DNA from: Tuctoria greenei
Taxonomy: Eukaryota > Streptophyta > Magnoliopsida > Poales > Poaceae
Direction: 5' to 3'
Length of the DNA: 64,000 bases
NCBI GenBank assembly: GCA_036927565.1
Contig: JAYESD010000008.1
Span: forward strand, 115,905,498-115,969,497
This document shows, piece by piece, positions 57,535 to 64,000 of the stretch. Both the position numbers and the translations under genes were made by a program. Position 1 is the stretch's first letter; each line of letters opens with the position of its first letter. Below the pieces are notes generated by a model. That model did no database searches and was not told the origin of the DNA. It saw only the letters and a list, made by a program, of their open reading frames with translations.

Positions 57535-58899
57535 TGAATGTGGCCTAGAGGGGGTGAATAGGCCTTTAAAATTTCCTGCACACTTAATAGAGTTGTCAAA
57601 AACTTGTTTGACCGGACTAGTCTGGTTGTGTGGGCGGACTAGTCCGGTGTGCTGAAATAAGTGAATTGATTAAGTGTTGTTTGGGAAACTAGATTCTTTT
57701 AGCAGCGGAAATGAGAACAACATATACTTTGGTTTACGATTATTATATAAATGCACATGGAATCTTATAAGCGACTTAAATTGATGTTTAGTAATCAAGT
57801 GATCTAGTGAACAAAATGTAAAAGAAATAAGGCACAAGAGACACGAATTTTTACCGAGGTTCGTTCTCACCACGAGATCTACGTCCTCGTTGAGGAAGCT
57901 CACACAGAGCCGGGTCTCAAACCCTTTTCCTCTTCAAGTCACCACACATGCCGATTTGATTCCACTAGCACGTGTAATCACCGAGTTTGTGGGGCAATCT
58001 CACACGTTGAGGGCTGCCATGAGAATTACAATGAAAGAAGCGATCAAATACACTTGAAAGTATTACAATGCAGAGTATGAGTGTAGAAAGATCAAACCCT
58101 AAGAGCTCGCAACGAAGGAACGATGATCTCCCAATCCCGAATCCAAGTGTTCAATTGATTTTACTCTTCTTGCACTTTAGATATTTGGGGAGATGTGTTT
58201 TGGGCTCTTGGGACAAGGTGGCGGCGCTAGGGTTTGTATTTTCAGCAGTATTCGACGTGTCTTCTTCTAGGAAAGCCGTGGATCCTCCTTTTATAAGGTT
58301 TCCAAAAAATTACCCTTGTAAAACCCTAATACCGGACTAGTCCGTTGCAAGTCCGGACTTGTCCGGTCACAGTGCAACTCAATGTCCAGAAAGTTTGGCG
58401 GACTAGTCTGGTTTGAAAATGGACTTGTCCGGCCCTATGTGAAAATGGACTCCAGAAAGACTGGCGGACTAGTCCAGTTGGAAAACGGTGAGTCCGACCC
58501 TATGTGAAAACATACTCTAGAAAGTCTGGCGGACTAGTCCGGTTAGAAAACGTACTAGTCCAGTGCACTGTGAGATGTTAGGTAAATTTTAAAACCCTTA
58601 CCCCTGCTCCGGTGCACTGTGAGATGTTAGGTTCATTTTAAAACCCTTACCCCTGTGCAAGGTCGTGAGCTCTTGGAGTGTGTCTTTCATACACTCCCTA
58701 TACATTTAAAATCTAATTTGTTCTTCCAAGTTCAATCAAAGTATTCCTCTTTGGACACCACTCCATTTTCAACCTTTTTGTGTGCACTGAGCTGTTTCAC
58801 TTTGTTTGTCCTGCAATCATCTCAATAGTTTCATTAGGATCTCATATGTTCGTCATCAATTAGCCAAAACCCACAAGGGGTATCCTAGATGCACTTACA
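57535..58899 (-). repeat. 3' LTR of copia I
   Basis: Read on the minus strand it starts TGTAAGTGCATCTAGG and ends CTAGGCCACATTCA, like E. The TATA box TATAAAAG is complementary to 58288-58295. A dyad array (58332-58565) lies upstream of it, and two dyads (57612-57650) lie near the LTR 3' end, the same layout as E. Confidence 0.88.
58332..58565. repeat. Dyad array, I 3' LTR
   Basis: Units include CCGGACTAGTCCG, TCCGGACTTGTCCGG, GGCGGACTAGTCTGG, ATGGACTTGTCCGG and GGCGGACTAGTCCGG. They are embedded in a longer imperfect repeat of about 60 bp (CCAGAAAG, GGCGGACTAGTC, GAAAAYGG, CCCTATGTGAAAA). The array ends about 35 bp from the TATA box on the minus strand. Confidence 0.8.
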
Positions 58900-59264
58900 A
58901 TATCCCCCTTTTTGGTGATTGATGACAACCATTTGAGATATCACAATTGAGAATAAAGTTTTGATTTTCATAAGGTGTGCACATATTAGAATAACAATTA
59001 ATTCACAAAAATCTTCTCACATATGTGCACACCTTATGGTGGGGTGCCTAACAGGTGTGTGATCAACAAAGTGTGATGAAATAAAGGTAAACAATAATGA
59101 ACATAGAAGTAAGCATTAGAGCAACAATAAGCATCACACATAGGAAAAGAAATGTTGCATTACAAAGTTTTAAAAATAGGAACATGTCCTCGATCACAAA
59201 AGCTTAATAACTAATACTACAGAAAGTTTGAGTCTCAATCTAGTCTTAATCTCTCCCCCTTTGG
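58900..59264 (-). promoter_or_regulatory. 3' region of I with two polypurine tracts
   Basis: Minus-strand AAAAAGGGGGATAT adjoins the LTR (58900-58914) and GCCAAAGGGGGAGAGATT lies at 59247-59264, mirroring the pair in E. The rest is AT-rich. Confidence 0.7.
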
Positions 59265-59299
59265 CATCAAGGCACGAAAAAGGGAAAAACCGAGGGGAA

Positions 59300-60805
59300 T
59301 CACTCATCGCTGCTCCCTTCTTCAGTTTCAGTCTGATCTTCATCTTCACCATCATCGTCATTCACCGGAGTAGGATCTTCCTCTGAGTCCTCGAAGGCTG
59401 GTGGTGATCCAACCGGCTCAATCTCTAGCTTCTCACAGATAGACTTGATATTTGCATTCACATACTGTTGATGTTTCCGCTACCTGACTTCGATCTTGCG
59501 GCAACAGGCAAAGATAAAGGAGAGCATTTTAAGGACGCCACCGGAGGGTTCATGGACAGGAGAAGAACCAGGAGGAGCAGCTGCAGACCTTGTGGCATTC
59601 ACATCCTGAGATTGTTTAGACCTCCTCTCAGCTCCGGGGGGGGGGGGGGGGGGGGGATGAGCAGTTGGTGCTGAGGGAAGGGTGTACTCGGTGGGCTTTT
59701 GTGGCTTCAACCCCGTATGAGAAACATCCTTGACAAACTCAAGTCCGGTCACTTTCTCAATCATGTACATGATGTACAGGGCATACCCACAAGACCTATT
59801 GGGAGTGATTGAGGTGTTCACAATGTCGTTATAGATGTACACAAAAACATTGAACGATCTCCTTCCACTAATGACCTTCATTAGGGTCCTCAAGGTTGCT
59901 TGGATAGTCCCCGCATCTCCATCTTTCGGGGCTATTGTCTTCCTCAAAATTCTGTTGAGGACCACAAAGAAGGGCTTTAGATATTTGCTGTTGGGAGGAA
60001 CATAGGGCATCCTTGTGTCATAGAGGAACTTAAGCTCATCCTTCTCCAAGGGTTTCAGATTGTGGATGACAAGATCATGATCCAGAGTGTGTTCAAGGTG
60101 AAGAATCCTTGCAAATTCATAAAAAGTGACACTATACTTGGAACCATGAGTCATCCAAGTAAGACTGTCTCCATCACCACGAGCAAAGTAGAGGGTAGAG
60201 TAAAATTGGGTGATGATTTCATTGTTCCAGTCATTCTCAAAGGAAAGCAGTTCCTTTAGACCGTGCCTCTACAAAGCCTCAACCACCTCACGAAAAGCAG
60301 GAAACCTCTTCGACTGAAGGTATCCAACATTCACCCATTGACTCTTCACAACAGGATTCTTCATCTTCATGTACACGTGCTCATAGTAGTCAGCATGAAA
60401 GTTGCTCCAGAATCTGGCGTCAGAGCATTGCCTAGGTTGATTATACACATCAATCTTCGTGAAGTTATCGGCTAGCTGACCCCCTTTTCAAGTGAAATCC
60501 TCACTAGAAGGCTGCCTGTTGTGGTGACTGGGGTTTTTCATCTTCAAGGGCCCAATGGGACCACTAGCAAGTCCCTTCCCTTTATTGAGAGCCCTTTTTG
60601 GCCCTGATGAGCTCTCAGTAGCAGTTTTTCTTTGAGCCTTTTTGACAATAACATGCCTCTCCTTAGGCAGATTATCATCCGAGGGTGGAGAGTGGACATT
60701 GACATCATGTGTTTTCTTCATAACTCTCTCCTTGGCTCTCCTCACTCTTTCGCGTTGAGCTTCTTCATCAATGTGGAAAGAGCTGTCATCTGAGCCTGAA
60801 GACAT
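59300..60805 (-). pseudogene. Accessory ORF of copia I in env position
   Basis: It starts MSSGSDDSSFHIDEEAQ at 60805. The charged N-terminus (KGKGLASGPIGPLKM) matches E, a TGA follows at about 60488, then a domain homologous to E: FWSNFHADYYEH, KNPVVKSQWV, FYSTLYFARGD, MTHGSKYSVTFYEFARILHL, KPFFVVLNRILRKTIAPKDG, MYMIEKVTGLEFVKDV. It ends with an acidic tail (DDDGEDEDQTETEE, then GSSDE and stop at 59300). The longest clean stretch is 224 codons (60154-59480). A run of 21 G (plus strand 59636-59656) encodes a Pro tract. The kept order of motifs between two diverged copies argues that the gene is an established element component. Confidence 0.72.
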
Positions 60806-61463
60806 CGTGCCTGATAGGGAGTTCACGGATCAGATAAGAATGAACCAAGGATTGAAGACAATGTAGGGATTCAGATGTCAGAGACCGGACTTGTCCTGTT
60901 TCAGAGTGCGGACTTGTCCGGCGTACCGGACTTGTCCGTATCTGAGTGCCGGACTAGTTCGGCCTAGCATAAGAACCCTAACGATTTCCTTTGAATTCAA
61001 AACTTCTATCTAAAGATACAAAAGGGCAGGAAAGTGGTAGGAATACATCGATGAAGCCAATGTACAACCTTGAATCAAGGGAAACGAGCTAGGACAAGAA
61101 AAGTTGAGAATTTGGTTTTAGGGTAAAATTTACCGAGATTAGAAGATTCACATTGAAGGAGCAAGAATCTGTCCGGATGAGTCGGGAGGGGAGAGTCCAC
61201 TCGTCGAGGAGAGGATTTCCCATGGAGAAAACTTGAATTTTGAGGGCTCAACCCGAAAATCACTTTGGGGGCTAGGGTTTAGGAGAAGAGAGGAGAGGGA
61301 GACTTAGGGTTTAGGGTTTTGGACCTCTGGGCCGGCCAACCGCTTATATACGCAATGGACCGGACTAGTCTGGTCAATGTGGCGGACTAGTCCGGTGTCC
61401 TTGGAAAACCTAGGGATTACGTCTGTCCGGACTATTCCGGTGGTAACTCGGACAAGTCCGATT
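60806..61463 (-). promoter_or_regulatory. Internal promoter and 5'-UTR intron of accessory gene (I)
   Basis: Reading the minus strand, a dyad cluster (61463-61359) leads to TATATAAG (complement of 61343-61350). A leader with two CCCTAAACCCTAA-like stretches follows, then a donor GTAAATTTTACC at 61133 and an acceptor CTATCAG at 60811, with ATG 5 nt into the next exon (60805). The predicted 323-nt intron holds a second dyad cluster (60962-60882). The layout equals that of E. Confidence 0.6.
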
Positions 61464-61674
61464 TCAATAGAGTTGATACATATAGAAAATATTAATAGTG
61501 ATCCAAGGACAATAGTTTTGTAAATAATCTTGGTAATTACGACCAGTAGGTAAGCAACAATGAAAAGTGGTCATAAACTGCAAGATTTCTTCATTAAAAT
61601 AGTTTTCTTGGAAGAAAAAGAGATGAGGAGCAGTTTTAACAATAAAATGTAACATTTGAAGTTTCAACCAGGTA

Positions 61675-64000
61675 TGCAAAGTTTCAAGCCACATTTTGAG
61701 AGTCAAGAATGTTAAGCTCATTCCTAAGCTCACAAAATTTTTTCTCATCTAATGGTTTGGTAAAATATCTGAAAGTTGTTTTTCGGTCCTAACATGTGAA
61801 ATAGCAATGTCACCTTTTAACGAATGATCTCTAAGAAATTGATGATGGATATCTATGTGTTTAGTTCTTGAGTGCTCTACAGGGTTGTGTGCAATTTTAT
61901 AGCACTTTCATTATCACATAGGAGCGGGATATGGCTAAGATTGTAATTGTAGTCCCTAGGAGTCTGTCGCATCCAAAGTAGTTAAGAGCAACAACTACCG
62001 GCTGCAACATACTCTGGTTCCGCTGTGGAAAGAGCTATGGAGTTTTGCTTTTTAGATGACCAAGAAACTAGGGACCTACCAAGAAATTGACAAGTCCCTG
62101 ACCCGCTCTTTCTATCAACTTTGCATCCTGCATAGTCGGCGTCGGAATAGCCTATCAAGTTAAACTTTGATCATTTGGGATACCAAAGGCCCAAATTGGG
62201 TGTGTGCACAGTGTACCTTAGGATTCTTTTTACAGCAATTAGGTGACACTCTTTAGGTGCGGCTTGAAACCTTGCACACAAGCAAACACTAAGCATAATA
62301 TCTGGCCCAGGTGCACATAAATAAAGTAAGGAGCCGATCATGGACCAATATACCTTTTGGTCCACATTTGGACCATCTTCATTGAGGTCGAGATGTACGT
62401 TGATGGCCATAGGTGTCTTGATGGGCTTGGCTTTGTCCATATTGAATTTCTTGAGAATCTCCTGTGTATATTTGGTTTGGCTTATAAATGTACCTTCTCT
62501 CAGTTGCTTCACTTGGAATCCCAAGAGGAACTTCAACTCACCCATCATTGACATATCGAACCTATCAATCATAATTTTGCTAAATTCTTCACAGAAGGAC
62601 TTGTTAGTGGATCCAAAGATAATGTCATCAACATAAATTTGACATACGAATAGATGATCATCACAATGTTTAGTGAAGAGTGTATAGTCAGCTTTACCAA
62701 TTTTAATCCATTTTGAGTCAGAAAATCTCTAAGGCACTCATACCAAGCTCGAGGAGCTTGTTTGAGGCCATAGAGAGCCTTACGCACTCTGTAGACGTGG
62801 TTGGGATACCTTTGGTCTTCGAATCCTTTCGGCTGCTCCACATAAACTTCCTCCTTTATCTGACCATTTAGGAAGGCGCTTTTGACTTCCATTTGATACA
62901 GCTTGAAATTATGGTGAGTAGCATATGCCAATAAAATACGAATAGACTCAAGTCTAGCTACAGGAGCAAAAGTATCGTCGAAGTCCAAACCATCGACCTG
63001 AGAATATCCTTTGGCCACCAATCTCGCTTTATTTCTTGTTACTACTCCATGCTCATATTGCTTGTTTCGAAAGACCCATTTGGTTCCAACGATGTTCGCC
63101 CTTGGTCTCTCCACCAGCTCCCACACCTCATTTCTTTTGAAGTTGTTCAACTCCTCTTGCATTGCCATCACCCAGTCTGGATCCCTTAAGGCTTCTTCTA
63201 TCATGTATGGTTCCAAAAAAGACACAAAAGAATAGAATTCACAGAAATTTGCATCTCGAAATCTAGTAGTTACTCCCTTAGCAATATCTCCAATGATATT
63301 ATTGACAGGATGGTCTCTTTGCACGCTCTGATGTACTCTTGGGTGTTGAACTTGTGTAGTTGCTTGTTCTTCATTATCTTCATGTTCATTATCTCCCCCT
63401 AGATCATTGCTTCCATGATTGTCTTGGTATTCTTGATCTTCTTCATCTTGATCTTGTGCAAGAGCTCCCCCTTGATCATTGCCTGCGTGTTGAAGTTCAT
63501 CTTGTGCATTTGAGTCTAACGATCGCTCTTGTGGTAATATATCACCAAGTGCCATTTTCTTCAGCGCTTCATATGGAGCTTCCTCTTTATCTAGAATACA
63601 CTTATCAACGGTAAGGATCTCATATGGAGTTTTCTTCAGTAGTCGGTGGAGGTACAGTCGATTTGTGGCATGACAAGCAGTGTTCACCGCTTCTGTCCAA
63701 AATCGATCTGACGTCTTGTATTCATCCAACATAGTTTTGGCCATTTCGATCAATGTCCTATTCTTCCTTTCGGGCACTCCGTTTTGTTGAGGGGAGTAGG
63801 GTGCTGAGAACTCATGCTTTACCCCTTCTTCATCGAGATACTCTTCAACTAGGGTGTTCTTGAATTATGTCCCATTGTCACTTCTAATATTCTTTATGGT
63901 TGATGAGAATTCGTTCTGAGCTCTTTTCAAGAACTTCTTGAGGATTCCCTGAGTTTCTGATTTATCATACAAGAAAAATACCCAGGTAAATCTTGAAAAA
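61675..64000 (-). pseudogene. pol: pol of copia I: integrase, RT, RNase H
   Basis: From the right edge: integrase core (RFTWVFFLYDKSETQ, NIRSDNG, SPYSPQQNGVPERKNRTLIEMA), then a junction TPYEILTVDKCILDKEEAP that skips the usual post-integrase segment. RT follows (KWVFRNKQYEHGVVTRNKA, FDDTFAPVARLESIR, LYGLKQAPRAWYECL), then a frameshift near 62705. The last part is MSMMGELKFLLGFQVKQL, GSLLYLCAP, RNase H with YSDADYAG, STAEPEYVAAG and LLCDNESA, and a damaged end near 61675. The frame 63777-62569 is open for 402 codons. Stops near 63866 and 62169 interrupt the rest. Confidence 0.85.

Larger units (their letters stand above)
57535..64000 (-). mobile_element. Copia element I, Sirevirus-like, minus strand, right end outside
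   Basis: The leftmost LTR (57535-58899) is the 3' LTR of a minus-strand element. Moving right come a polypurine tract, the accessory gene, its promoter-intron module, RNase H, RT and integrase; the 5' half runs off the window. LTR termini and gene order match E. It interrupted H in the integrase core. Confidence 0.85.

Overview
The window looks like repeat-dense, probably pericentromeric DNA of a grass. It is almost entirely plant LTR retrotransposons inserted into one another, plus the right half of a CACTA DNA transposon and one short island (about 19.2-22.2 kb) that may hold host-gene remnants. The assignment rests on Ty3/gypsy chromovirus pol genes with C-terminal chromodomain-like segments, a Tat/RIRE2-type gag, Sirevirus-like Ty1/copia elements with AAAGGGGGAGA polypurine tracts, and a CACTA element with grass-type subterminal repeats. 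No bacterial operon, rRNA, tRNA or CRISPR array was seen.

Layout, with elements labelled A-I. 1-3280: right part of a CACTA element, inserted in the RNase H region of gypsy A (pol 3281-5056, 3' LTR from 5121). A's LTR is split by complete gypsy B (8252-18589, TSD TTATT) and resumes to about 19207. 19208-22238: single-copy-like island with a possible minus-strand multi-exon gene. 22239-29204: gypsy C with 5' LTR, an extra ORF that starts with the histone H3 tail, gag, and a pol cut short in RT/RNase H. 29205-30086 and 51746-51952: copia relic D. D is split by Sirevirus-like copia E (30087-51740, TSD ACACT/ATACT), whose own 3' LTR is split 20 bp from its start by gypsy F (39925-50229, TSD GCATC). 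D is also broken at 51952 by Tat-type gypsy G, G at 54319 by copia H, and H at 57534 by copia I, which lies on the minus strand and runs off the window.

B and F are two copies of one chromovirus family, each with a single gag-pol frame now broken by nonsense codons. E and I are two copies of one Sirevirus-like lineage. Both carry an accessory gene between pol and the 3' LTR, with what looks like its own promoter and a 5'-UTR intron of about 330 nt. Every coding region is damaged, so nothing here is likely to be autonomous today.

Four observations stand out. (1) A 12-bp dyad CGGACTAGTCCG and its CGGACTTGTCCG variant form arrays in elements of three unrelated lineages (B/F, E/I, H), typically upstream of TATA boxes. 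(2) An ORF upstream of gag in chromovirus C begins with 13 residues identical to histone H3 residues 1-13. (3) The leader of copia H holds a row of hairpins with different but self-complementary stems around a conserved GGTCRARTAACCAAA loop. (4) The conserved accessory gene of E and I has its own promoter-intron module carrying the same dyads.
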